Shown here one piece after another: positions 11,848 to 22,656 of a stretch of 64,000 nt of DNA. Under the pieces are notes generated by a model, which worked only from the letters and a program-made list of their open reading frames with translations, was not told the DNA's origin and ran no database searches. The stretch lies in the NCBI GenBank assembly GCA_016630905.1, contig WBMQ01000002.1, positions 558,001-622,000 of the forward strand. The letters run 5' to 3'. The translations under genes were made by a program, and so were the position numbers. The DNA is from Capillidium heterosporum. Its lineage: Eukaryota > Entomophthoromycota > Entomophthoromycetes > Entomophthorales > Capillidiaceae. The stretch's first letter is position 1; each line of letters opens with the position of its first letter.

Positions 11848-13874
11848 TCAGAGTCCCAAGGAAGTCTTCCGATGCTTGAAGATCGATAGGTTGGAGGATA
11901 TGGTGGTCACTTCATCCTAAACATAATTTTAAAAGGGTATAAGGGATAGCTTAGTTACCTGTGGGACTTTGGTGGGCAAGCTTCTATTTTCGTCCATGAG
12001 TGCTTTAGGTTGGAGGTGGATGGAGGAAGTAGCTTGTAGTTGTGTTTCAGTAATTTCGGTATCTTCAACCTTGAAGTTGGCAAGCTCTGAGGTTATATTT
12101 ACAACTAGCTCAACATCTCTCTTGGCTTTATCAGTTGATCCAGGTCTCGACCGCGATTCTCCGAGTGTAGTGTCCAGCTGATCGAGGAGCTTGAGCGACT
12201 CCATGATCTTAGTATGATCCTCAAAGTCATCAAGTTCATTAGCAGAGGATTGGCCTGGATCCTGATCCTGGAGTGAGGTCAACCCATCTGAAGTTTCCAA
12301 ATCGGTACGGTAGGTCAACTCGAGTTCAGTTTGAGAGTCAGGTACGAGGTCGGAAGCTTGGTCCATGAGGGCCATCTTTTTGGCTTGAGGGATCTCTGAA
12401 GAGGTAGATTGGGCCAACTTTCGCAACTCGTTGGTTTCTTTAGCTGCACCTCCGCCTCCAGTTTCGCTGCTGTATCCCCGCCCCAAGCTAAATCGCTCGT
12501 GTTGGTCGTTGGAGCTGGGTGCAGCGGCCATAAACCTACTTCGCATTTGACTACGCTTGGAAATTTGACTCCTTAGTGGTTGTTGTTGAGGGATCAAGTC
12601 GCTGGGCTTAGGGGTTTCCATGTTGTTGCTGGCAGAATCTATAGGCATGGGCGCACTTTCGAATTGTGAGTTATACATGGAACTTAGGTCAGTGTCCATG
12701 GCAGCAAATGATTGCGATGCGTTTGGTTGCCCAGAAAAAAGACTGGCTCCATAAGGGAACTCAGCATCGTTGACACTCGAATCTCCGAACTGCGTTATAG
12801 GGTTGACTAGGTAGTTGGATTGTAGTCCGTACTGCTTATCCAACTTCAAAGTTCTCAAGTCGTATCCGGCAAATAAGTGGTCAGCGTTGTTGGAACTTAC
12901 GCCCGATAGCAAGTTGGAGTCGATAGGTTGAATAGGAAATTGGAATTGGAACTGGTTCCGCTCTTGGTTGATGTCGGTTGTATCGTGAGTTAAGCCATTT
13001 GGATCTCTAAAATTACAGTGAAAGTTTATATTTTATATTAAAAATTATTGTTACCTGGTAGATTTCGTATCAGTATCACTACCGGCATCAGAATCGATAT
13101 CTTGTAAGCTGTTGACATCGTTCAAAGCGCAATATAACTTCTCGTAGAATCCATCGATCATAAACCGCCGCAGCTCCAGCTTGGAGAATGAGATGAAATC
13201 CATGGATAGGCCTATCCTCTTCAGCTGTCTACTCATCTCTACAAATTTAAACAGTTATTACTGAGTCTATTAAACTATATCTACCTGAATTCGATGGAAA
13301 GTCCTTTTGGTCGCTTAGGGCGTAATTAGCGATCTTCAATAGTAAATTATCATCTTGCTCTGAAATATTGAGGGTGCTCGAAGGCAACTTCCCCAAGGCA
13401 TCTACATTTATAAATTATTAAAGTTAGCTAACACTTACTGGGTTCCGATATCGAATTCAAACTTTCTGCAACCATACTCAAGTTCATTGAGTTGATATGG
13501 GGGCTTTTGGTAACTAAAGTTGATTGATTTTCTCCGTGGCTTACAATGACATGCTTTTTCTTTTCATGCATGTGGCGAAACTTCTTCTTACAATGCTAAA
13601 ATTGGTTCATATAAAGTAAAATAAAACAAGTTACTTGGCAGACGTATGGCAACCAGTTCAAGTGCTTTCTAATGTGCGACTCCAAATTTCTTTTGTTGCT
13701 GGTCTGTTTCATGCAGTTATCCCATAAACATATCCATTTATTTGGCAATTGGGTTTGGACGCTGACGTGATCCTCTCTCAGGTGGTTGAAAAGGTCCTCA
13801 TACTTGTCGCATTGCTTCCTACATTGCTCCCAATAGCAAGCGATAACTGCATTTAACTGTCGCCTATCAGACAT
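11848..13874 (-). CDS. Diverged PacC-like zinc-finger protein
   Basis: Six exons on the minus strand: 13874-13635, 13595-13439, 13401-13285, 13238-13055, 13006-11959 and 11916-11848, giving 604 aa. The N-terminus has the three-finger layout of PacC: CYWEQC...H...H, then CLWDNC with NKRNLESHIRKHL, then CQHC with a C-X2-C-X12-H-X4-H third finger assembled across intron 1. The finger spacing and the PYVC entry to finger 3 match the neighbouring PacC gene, but the DNA-contact residues of finger 3 (KRPQDLKKH in PacC) are replaced by an RHMHEKKKH-type sequence. The C-terminal 350 residues are Ser/Gln/Glu-rich and lack a YPXL motif, so the pH-signalling docking site is missing. The last exon is optional: without the final intron the frame stops at 11929. 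The ATG at 13874 is the only one in frame before finger 1. Confidence 0.8.
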
Positions 13875-15707
13875 CCTTAACTTTGTTGTGAATAAGTTTC
13901 TAACTAAATTTTTCAAGAGCTCTGGCTTGATTTTGAAGACAACGAAACCTTCTATTTAAATTAGGTAGTTTTGTTAAGTTGAACTGTCAAGACTAACGTC
14001 AAATTGAACTTATTTGAGATTTGAAAGGCACAGCTTATTCAAATGGACATCTTTACTTTCCTTTTAGACTTGAAAGGATAATTGGGTTTAGCAGCAGCCA
14101 TGCTTAGAGTATCTTAATGAGGTTATAAAGCTACAATCAGCTAATGCTAGGTATATTCAAAGCTAAATTGAACGCTGGTTCTAATGGTGCTATATCTAGC
14201 CCATACAGTTTACCAAAACCTCGTCCATTAGACTAAAAGGTTTGGGCAATACACTTCACCTTAAATGCATGAATGATAAGAGTCTATTGAATAAATCTGT
14301 ATTGGAAGATAGCCCATCAGGCTAATTAGATTGTGTTGTTCAGAGATGGATTGTCATGCTGTTCAACAGCATTTAGCTAAAATATGTTTTTAGACACTCA
14401 AAGCAAATACCAGTATACAAATGGCGATATATAAATAATGATATAGCTAAAAATACTCTAAATGGGATCAAATAGAAGTCCTATATAGGTAAACTTGGCT
14501 TTATTTAGTATGCTAATTTCGCTCAAAGCTAGAGCTATATTTAGTAAACTTTCAAACTAACTTTAACTACAAGAAACTTATAAACCTATCCAAACTTCAA
14601 CACAGTACAATTTCAACAGCTCTATAAATGCAAAGTAAAGTTGTCCCTAAACTCTATAAAGAGTTGCTGAGTTCCTTCTAAATATGAAATAGTTTCTAGA
14701 TTGAGGGGTAGACTTTGTATTTTAGACTTAAACCGATATGAAACCTATAGGTTTATATCAAATTGTAGGTTTTAGGGCGGTATATATTAAAAAGTAATTT
14801 GAGCTTTTATATGTGTTGGTTTTGTTACTGTTGCTAGCTTTGTCTTATAGTTTATCAGACTTGATGAAGCAGTATCTCGTTAAAATTTTATATAGGCTTC
14901 TATCATACAACCGATAGTTTAGGAAATAAGAGACATAGGTAGGGGTAAAGTACTTTTTGAAACGTAGGTAGTAGATGTATGTAGTAGACTTTTGGAGAAT
15001 AATATATATGGCCTGATTTTGCCATAAACCATTTCAAACTAAATTCGATTCGGCATACTTTAGTCCAATCTACAACTCGACAGAATAAGGATGTAAGTAA
15101 ATACATTTTAATTTCTCAATTGCAGCTATTACTCGTTTAGTCCCCTTTTATTTTCAACTTTAGTACCATCAATATATTAGTATCCATTTTACCACCATCA
15201 ATATATTGTTTTTAGAGAACGTTAGTATAATTGGTTTAGCTATTTTGCCAATTCCTTATAAAGTTTAGATGCGGGCCAACGCAAAAGTTTATGAAGTTTG
15301 AAGTTAGCAACCGAATTTCCACTTTTATAAAGGATGGCCATTTTCAAAAATTTCCTTTTAGTTTACATTTCCAACAAAACCGCAATATCTAAATTTCAAT
15401 AGTTTAACTTTAACATATCGATATATTAGTACTATGTCGTTAACGGTAGGTAAAAGATTAATTATAGTCCAAGTTTCGTGTTTTAGTTTCAAGGAAATTT
15501 TATAGCAAGATATAGTTTCGAAATATACTTCTTTTCCATTTTAAAGCTTTGAAGTATAGGTCCTTTATGTTTGATAGTTTGCTACTAAGGTTTTATATAC
15601 TGCTATTCAAATACCTTTTAAATTTCCAACTTTTCAACTACACAGTTTACTAATCTATTTTGTTCTTTCCAACAAATATAGTACGCACCGATTATTTGAG
15701 AATAGCA
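13875..15707. other. Intergenic with one short direct repeat
   Basis: Long AT-rich divergent promoter region between the PacC-like gene (minus) and the S28 peptidase (plus). A 14-bp exact direct repeat lies at 15165-15178 and 15194-15207. The small minus-strand frame at 14903-15106 has no supporting motif. Confidence 0.5.
15165..15207. repeat. 14-bp direct repeat
   Basis: The sequence accatcaatatatt occurs twice, 29 bp apart start to start, about 500 bp upstream of the S28 peptidase start. It may be a regulatory repeat; no function is known. Confidence 0.5.
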
Positions 15708-17282
15708 ATGTTAGTAGTATGGACCATAATCTTACTCTGCTTCCTACGCCTAGGCTTCGTCTACACCTTACAGCTGAACGAAGGGATGGAACTTGCACCT
15801 AAACCAGCTATAAACTTCAACCTCAACAACAACTTACAAGCCAACATCGGAGGTGAAGCCCAAGCTCGAGTCGAACGAAGTGCTATTGAAGGCGAACCTT
15901 GGTCTCGAGATGAAAACTACTTTGTCCAGAAAATCGACCACTTCAACGTCAGCTCAACGGCAACTTTTAAACAGAGGTTCTACGTTAATGACGAGTTCTA
16001 CCAACCGGGTCAACCGGCCATCCTATATTTAGGTGGAGAAGGTCCTCTACCCAACTGGCGTATTCAATCGGGCTTAGCTTACGACCTCTGTAAGCAACAC
16101 AACTGTATGTTGTTTGGATTGGAGCATCGCTACTACGGCAAGTCACAACCCTTCGACAATTGGTCGACCGATAGTTTAAAGTATTTGACGATCGAGCAAG
16201 GTTTAAGGGACATCACCTCCTTCGTTGAGCACGTGTTCGAACGTCACGGCCTAAGTTCCAAGAGCACAAAGTGGTTGGTTATTGGTGGAAGCTACCCTGC
16301 CAATCTGGCGCTATGGGTTCGCAACAAATACCCCAACGTCATCTATGGGGCCATCGCAAGCTCAGCACCCGTCGAAGCTCAACTGGACTTTTACAAGTAT
16401 GACGAAACCATCCAAGTCGCCTTAGGTGACAAGTGCAGCAAGCAGGTCGGTAAAGTTATCCACTACTTGGACCATCTGTACGAAACCGATAAGAAGAAGC
16501 TGCAGGAAATCAAAGCGAAGTTCGGTTGTCAGCTCGTCAAAGATGACCTTCATTTTTTATACACGGTTGCCGACACTTTATCCACTGTTGTACAGTACAA
16601 CACACCAACCTCTACCCCGACTTTGGATCAGTTCTGTCAAGCTATGGATACTGCTGAGGATAGCGACCTCTTACAGACTTTGATTGACCAGTTAAACCTC
16701 TACTACCAAAGCGACTCCACCAACTGCTACATCTTCTCGGGGGATCCTGATCTCAAATCTATCAAAATCAACCCCAACTCCTACTTGCGCCAGTGGACCT
16801 ACCAGTGCTGCACCCAGTTCGGATACTGGCAGACCGTATCCAAAAATTCTACGACACGGTCCAAGCATCTGACGTCAGATTGGTTCCAAAAGTTCTACTG
16901 CGACGGTGACTACTACCAGCCTACCAAGATTATAAATTCCATCGAAGAGACCAACAAAAGGTACAACGGTAAGGAAGTTAAACTCAGCAATACGGTAGTT
17001 ACCAACGGCGAGTTGGACCCTTGGAAAACGCTGTCCATCCTACCTAACATTAGAGATCTCAATGCCAACCAGCTCAATGCCAACAATACCAGCCAAGGTG
17101 AAGTTATGGAAAGCGATGACAAGATGAGTTGGTTGCAACGGTTGCACGATGAATCAGTCATCCTAGTCATCAAGAAAGGCTCCCACGTTACCGATCTAGG
17201 TTCGCAACGCGCCGACGATTCCAAGCACCTGAGGGAGGCTAGGCATGTCATCAAGACTACTGTTCGTAGATGGCTATCCTAA
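15708..17282 (+). CDS. Secreted S28 serine peptidase
   Basis: Intronless, 524 aa. Peptidase family S28 (lysosomal Pro-X carboxypeptidase and dipeptidyl peptidase II type), which cleaves after proline, usually in acidic vacuoles or outside the cell. It starts with a hydrophobic signal peptide or anchor (MLVVWTIILLCFLRLGFVYT). The family triad is visible: Ser about 195 in GGSYPANLALW, Asp about 437 in NGELDPW and His about 493 in KGSHVTDL. The family motifs YLGGEGPL, EHRYYGKSQPF and DNWSTDSLKYLT are also present. The usual GGSYxGxLAAW box is altered to PAN, but the nucleophile is kept. The frame opens further upstream only through non-ATG codons, so ATG 15708 is the start. Expected to be a degradative extracellular or vacuolar enzyme. 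Confidence 0.93.
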   Translation: MLVVWTIILLCFLRLGFVYTLQLNEGMELAPKPAINFNLNNNLQANIGGEAQARVERSAIEGEPWSRDENYFVQKIDHFNVSSTATFKQRFYVNDEFYQPGQPAILYLGGEGPLPNWRIQSGLAYDLCKQHNCMLFGLEHRYYGKSQPFDNWSTDSLKYLTIEQGLRDITSFVEHVFERHGLSSKSTKWLVIGGSYPANLALWVRNKYPNVIYGAIASSAPVEAQLDFYKYDETIQVALGDKCSKQVGKVIHYLDHLYETDKKKLQEIKAKFGCQLVKDDLHFLYTVADTLSTVVQYNTPTSTPTLDQFCQAMDTAEDSDLLQTLIDQLNLYYQSDSTNCYIFSGDPDLKSIKINPNSYLRQWTYQCCTQFGYWQTVSKNSTTRSKHLTSDWFQKFYCDGDYYQPTKIINSIEETNKRYNGKEVKLSNTVVTNGELDPWKTLSILPNIRDLNANQLNANNTSQGEVMESDDKMSWLQRLHDESVILVIKKGSHVTDLGSQRADDSKHLREARHVIKTTVRRWLS

Positions 17283-17986
17283 CTAACGGACTGACTCCTT
17301 CAATCGATTTCTCCACTATCCACCTCAAAAAGTTTTGGTCTTCTAAGCTACACTAATGTTTCATCTTATAAATTTGATTATTAGAGGGTTGAAGTGAAAG
17401 CATCAGCATCAAAAATAATAAATTGAGTTTCTTTATCATCTACTATTTTAGTTGATATATTTGTCCAATTTTGCCTAAGGTGTAAAGTTACAAACTTGAA
17501 CGCTTTCTACCTATATGTCAAATAGCTAATAAATACTGCTATGGCCTAAGGCCAATAGATAGATAGCTATAACCTTGGTCATCAATAGGAAGATGCTAAG
17601 TATAAAAAGAAATAGATCAAGCATTAGTTTAATCAAAGTATTCCAAGTAGTATGTATACTGCTATTCAGATGTAGACTACCAGTCTGAAAGCAATAGAGG
17701 ATTACTTTCAAATGATAGAAAGAGTAAACAGGGAGCTTGATCCTATTCCAACGAAAGGGGGCAAAAAATTGGATTTACGGTTTGATTCTAATAGGTCGGA
17801 AGAGCTACTTAACCATGTACTTAAACAGAGCCTCATTGGAAAGAAATCTAATGGGATTACGTTGTTGATGCAATAGTATAGCATAATTCAAATCTCTAAT
17901 CAAAGAAAAATATAAATCAACACATAGACCTTTACTAACTTTAAAACTTAAGACTCTGATCCAGGACAAGCTTATAGAATTGGAAT
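17283..17986. other. Intergenic between convergent genes
   Basis: AT-rich 3' spacer between the S28 peptidase and capping protein alpha. The minus-strand frames at 17526-17711 and 17805-17986 are not independent genes; the latter extends from the read-through of the last capping-protein intron. Confidence 0.55.
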
Positions 17987-19223
17987 CTATTTCTTGATTT
18001 CCATACCGACTTTGTAGCCTACGATCTAAATCATCATATAAGTATACTGTGACCAAATAAAATAATACTTGGTTCCAATCCAACTTGTTGCGGGTATAAG
18101 GAAGCTGTCTACGCAACCCTTTGAAGGCGGTATCGTTAAGTAGGTGGTATCCCTCATTCAATTCGATTTGATACTTTTGCTCCTGATCTTTGATGATCTT
18201 AACTAAGTCTTCAGCAAACTTGGCAGCATCCTACATGGAAATAAAATTAGTATGTGTAAATGCATATTCAAACTAAGTATTATAGAGTCCTTACCGATTG
18301 ATTGGAGACTTCAAACTGGATATCGTGGTTGGCGTTCAGTTGGACATTGCCCTCCTCGTAATAGTGTACCAAGTTGAAAATAGTTCCACTGACTGCGTTG
18401 GTAGTAGTGTTCAACTGATAACTACTTTTCCACCTGCCGTTCCTATTTTGTATTTTTTCTTTTAATACGGAGAGGTAAAGAAATTTACCAAAAGTTGTTT
18501 TTGGAAAGTTTTTTGGAGCTTAGAACTAAAGCTAAACCATTGGGAGTTGGGTAGACGGCGCCATATCCATTGGGATAGTGCTGCTGGACGTAGGCGTCAA
18601 TGGCAGTTTGTAAAGGTGCACTATCAAATTCAACAACTAATTTAGCTTTTAGCTGGAATAAAAAGAAATTACCGCAATGGATGGCTGCTTTCATCGACTT
18701 CGTAAGGTTCGACATCGGTTACTTTCTAAATTTTGGTTGAGGTTAATAAACTTCAATAGGTAACGAAAATTTACGTTCGCCAAGGCATCGAATTTAAATT
18801 GGAGTTGGTTGGTATAGTCAATGAATAGACCTTCTTCCAATTGGTTATAACTACTTAAGACAACAGTCACTTCTCCCTGAAATTTGCATAAAGACAAGAT
18901 TAATACATTTACAACATTTTAAAAATAAAGGCATTGGTTACCCCGTCTGGTTTGGTAACTTGCACATGTTCAAAGTTCTCCAAGTTGTACTGCAACAGAA
19001 CTTTAGCTATCTTGGGCTCCAACTTCTCGTCATCATCGACTAATCCACTGATATCTATTATGAGAAATTTTAAAAGTTAAAAGTTAGGAAACTAGATGGA
19101 AGATAAGGAGAATAAGGTACCGGCAATCACGTCATCGACTTCACCGGGTGGGGCATCTAAGATGAGTTTGGAGGCCAACTCCAACTTCTCTTCCAAACTT
19201 AACTCTTGGTACTCTTCCGACAT
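17987..19223 (-). CDS. CAP1: F-actin capping protein alpha subunit
   Basis: Alpha subunit of the heterodimer that caps actin barbed ends, working with the beta subunit at cortical patches. Eight short exons (19223-19121, 19054-18942, 18876-18775, 18725-18673, 18620-18489, 18442-18295, 18230-18069, 18025-17987) give 283 aa, close to animal CAPZA (about 286). Family landmarks are KFDAL, AIDAYVQQHYPNGYGAVY, NFWNGRWKS, VHYYEEGNVQLNA and LNDTAFKGLRRQLPYTRNK LDWNQ ending VGYKVGMEIKK. The join into exon 5 uses a TAG inside an otherwise open stretch, because the earlier CAG acceptor gives an immediate stop. The conserved C-terminus needs the last 43-nt intron removed; otherwise a false extended frame is read. 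Confidence 0.93.
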
Positions 19224-19794
19224 ACTTCTTTATGGAATTTGGCTGGTTTATCGTTTTTTGAAAAAGTATAGTGCTTGCGTTTGTGAACTTTGAATTTGGA
19301 GTGGAAATTATAAGGAGAAACTATGAGGTCATTCTCCATTTCTATTGGATTTTGGTGAGTTTCTTTCAGAAGGTAAAGTTGAGTTTGGAAGGTGATATAG
19401 AGATTCGATGAAAGCTATTGTCGATTGTAAATTTGAAATGAATTTAGGTAAAGGTATATTAGATAAAGAATATGGTTGTATCAAGTGGTAGGTTCAGTTA
19501 ATTTACAAATGTATAAAAGGTATAGAATTTAAATATAGAAATATAAAATTATACTATGATACGGCTTTAATCCTTGCTTTTAAATTACTAAAATACGTTT
19601 GTATCATTCTAATAGCTAATACATATACTTAAGCTACAGTCCTAAATATATCTACTAAGAGTGGATACTAGTATCTAGCCATTTCAATTCATTTGTAAAA
19701 AACCAAATGGCACTTATCTATAAACAGTATACAATTAACATTTTACTAAGTCTATCATCAAATTTAAATTAAGAGTCGCAGCTACTATATAAAA
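19224..19794. other. Intergenic, nothing seen
   Basis: AT-rich DNA between the capping-protein start and the 3' end of the mitochondrial carrier. No feature seen. Confidence 0.5.
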
Positions 19795-21105
19795 TCATTT
19801 CGAGCCAAAGTAATGCATGATCATCTCGTAACAACCGAACATGACGGCGGCGTTGGGGACGACCCGCATCAAGTGGGGGGTCAATCCACCATACAAGCCA
19901 ACAACCCCTTCCTCCTTAAAGACCAACTTGAAAGCTTGAATCAAGCCTCGGTACTTCAATGAACCGTCAGCGTTGAGGGTATCTTGTCGTAATCGAGTTC
20001 GGATAACCTAGACATAAGGATATTGGCATTTTAAAATTGTAAGTGAAAGGTACCTCATGTGGGTAGGCCATAACGGCGGCAAAAAGCTTAGCGACGCCGG
20101 CACTAGCTAACGTATCTGCCCAATCTAAATTTAGGTTAATAATTGAAAAAAGTCAAATATGATTACAAGAGTTGGCTTGGTTGGGATCAGATAGATCTTT
20201 GTTACGGAATTCCTTGGCGTAGACTTTGAGCTGCTCGTATACAACCCATTGCACCGCCGATTCGACAACCCCTAATATAAAAGGTTAGCTTTACCCCAAA
20301 TATTTAAAAAATACCTAGATAGGAGGCCGACATCCCCTTGTAGAGACTACGTATGCCTTCGGTACGCAGGATGACGTAGGTGCAATGCAACGAATTCTTG
20401 TAGATACGGGCCTGTTCCGACTGCAGCTGCATACGCGTACGTACCATCCAGATGGGGTTGGTAGCAGTAGCAGTTGCGGTTCCGGCTGCCGCTGCCGAAG
20501 CCAAGTGGATCCAACTGTTCTCCTTACCACCGTTGAGATCAGTTAAATACTGCTTTCCGTTACCGTAGGTAAAGAAGTAAATCGATCTAACACTTTGAGA
20601 AAATAAAAAAAAGTAAACTTTACCTAGCTGGTACAACACCTGATAACGTAGGTCCGATGCCTTTGAATAAGGCTCTGAAACCTTCCGTCTTGTATAATAC
20701 TCTATTGAAGCCACTAAATAAATAAATAACTAATTGTTGTTACCTTATCGCTGATAGTGTATCGACTACATGGTACTTGGCCGATTGTAAAAGACCACTT
20801 TTAGCCGGGTTGTGCAAGTTATGTTGGTAGATGGAGGACTAAAAATCAATAAGTTGCAACAAAAAGTAATTTACTTGGAATCTCGTTTTGATTACTTCCA
20901 AAGGACTAAATAGAACCGTACCTACCGAACCGGCAACTCTAAATATAAGTTAAGTCAAAGCTCTATAAAAGTAAAAGTACCCGCCAGCGATCATATGTAA
21001 CCAAGTGTCCTTCCCTTTACTCTTGACTGATGTATTCAAACTTTCATTTTTGACAAAAGGTAAAGTTGAAGTCTGTTTAGTTGGATTTACGACTGCTGCT
21101 GTCAT
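19795..21105 (-). CDS. Rim2-like mitochondrial pyrimidine nucleotide carrier
   Basis: Inner-membrane carrier of the SLC25 family. Eight exons (21105-20981, 20938-20875, 20838-20744, 20713-20624, 20586-20315, 20271-20167, 20124-20054, 20007-19795) give 344 aa. The three carrier repeats end in SPLEVIKTRFQ, NPIWMVRTRMQLQ and YPHEVIRTRLRQ. A tryptophan in the second repeat (NPIW) and YPHEVIRTRLRQ in the third are signatures of the Rim2/SLC25A33/SLC25A36 clade, which imports pyrimidine (deoxy)nucleotides for mitochondrial nucleic acid synthesis. The N-terminus is short and has no clear targeting peptide, as is usual for carriers. Intron 3 (20714-20743) is only 30 nt, among the shortest in the window. 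Substrate assignment follows from the family and is not proven here. Confidence 0.88.
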
Positions 21106-21917
21106 ATCTTTTGTTTAATTGAATAAAAACTTTTTTGATGTTGGCTCGTTGATGTATTAAATAATTAGTTGAAATAGCTAAATATTAAAAGCTTTTTGGT
21201 ATACGAGATGTATTATTAGTTTCAATATGATCCAAGTAGAAAGCTAAAAAGTTTTGTTGGGACTTTTGGGTATAAGTATTGTACTTTGCTATACTTTTCC
21301 ATGATAAAGTTGACTGCCAACCTAAACGTTCCGATGGAAATCTACACCCAACTAAAAATAGAGGCATGATTGAATAGAGACATATAATTGGTCAGTTTAA
21401 TTTGGACTAAGCTGAGTTGGTAACCAATGGGCAGGAATTTGGGGAAACCACTTATAATGGGAAAGGTTATTGGAATTGAATGCAGATTTGGGAGGGGTAG
21501 CTTTCTAAATTTAGCGCTGTGTTCGAACTAAACTGGAAATATGTAGACATTCCATAGACCTACACATAAAAGTTGCTGTAAATATTGAGTAGTTAATTTG
21601 GAGCAATATAGTGTGCCATTACTTTTCCATCTCCCAGTTCAAATTAATAGAGCTACTGACAACAAATACATATAATCTCAATTATCGATTCCTATGCATT
21701 CCATCCTATTAATTTAAACATAGCCCATATTACATTACTTTCAGATTTACCAAAATTATCCAGAGAATTTCAGAACGGATTGTTGGTACAAAGTGGCAAA
21801 TATTTCAAAATCGAAGCTATAAACTCTGTTGGCAAATCTTTTCTAAACGATATTCCAATTAATGACGATCCTACCTACCAGTTACCAAAAACTAAATTGC
21901 AATTATCATCCAAAATT
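21106..21917. other. Intergenic, divergent promoter region
   Basis: AT-rich DNA between the divergent Rim2-like carrier and the small Cys-rich protein gene. The minus-strand frame at 21185-21367 has no motif. No clear TATA box is seen within 100 bp of the ATG at 21918. Confidence 0.5.
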
Positions 21918-22175
21918 ATGTTTTTCATTACATTAGCAACTCAATTTCTCTTAATTTTGGGGACTATCAGTTCACCTTACCAACAGAAATGCCCCGAACG
22001 GGGTGAACCTTGTACTGAACTTATAGATCTATGTGTAGGTGAAGCAATCGCAGCCTGTTACAGCGGTAAATGGCATTTCATTGATTGTGTGCCTGGATTC
22101 AACTGTGCCAGGTCACACAACGGTCAACTGTATTGCGATAAACCCTCCAAATATCACACCGATCCTTGCTTCTAG
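21918..22175 (+). CDS. Small secreted 8-Cys protein, CBM19-like
   Basis: Intronless, 85 aa. A hydrophobic signal peptide (MFFITLATQFLLILGTISS) is followed by a compact domain with eight cysteines at spacings 6, 6, 7, 9, 5, 9 and 10. The core, C-x7-C-x-S-G-K-W then a Cys and C-x-P-G-F-x-C, resembles the CxxGxxxxC-NGKW-C-PGTxC layout of CBM19-type chitin-binding modules and related fungal small secreted proteins. I infer a wall or chitin-binding apoplastic protein; an effector-like role is only a possibility. The frame is open upstream but without another ATG that would leave the signal peptide at the N-terminus. Confidence 0.65.
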   Translation: MFFITLATQFLLILGTISSPYQQKCPERGEPCTELIDLCVGEAIAACYSGKWHFIDCVPGFNCARSHNGQLYCDKPSKYHTDPCF

Positions 22176-22656
22176 TTGAGGTAGAGTAGGCAAGTTGGTA
22201 TTTTCGACTTTGCTATTTTAATGGAAAAATTTAGTTATAGGAGTTTCTATAGTATATATGTAATTGCCAGTTTAGCAATAATAAACGGACATTTATAATG
22301 GATAGTTATCTTTGTTTTATAAAAGTAGGAATGCAATGTTTATGTGTTTATCCTTATTTAGGAATATATGGGTTTGGAATTTTATAAACTTAAAGTATAT
22401 AATGCAAAGTATATAGTACTAGTCGTCTAGAAAACTATATACAGAACCATGCCTATTATAGAATCTGTTTAGTTATATAGAAATAGTAAATCACTATATC
22501 AATACAGATTTTAATATCTTTGGATCATATTTTAGATTTGAGCATCAAGGTGACACATCATGCAAAATACAACATCAAATAGTAATTATTTTATTTAGGT
22601 ATACTAGTGATTAAATTTACCGCGACATAAAAATCTATCCATCCGATTTAAGGGAC
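22176..22656. other. Intergenic between convergent genes
   Basis: AT-rich 3' spacer between two small secreted-protein genes. Nothing recognisable. Confidence 0.5.
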
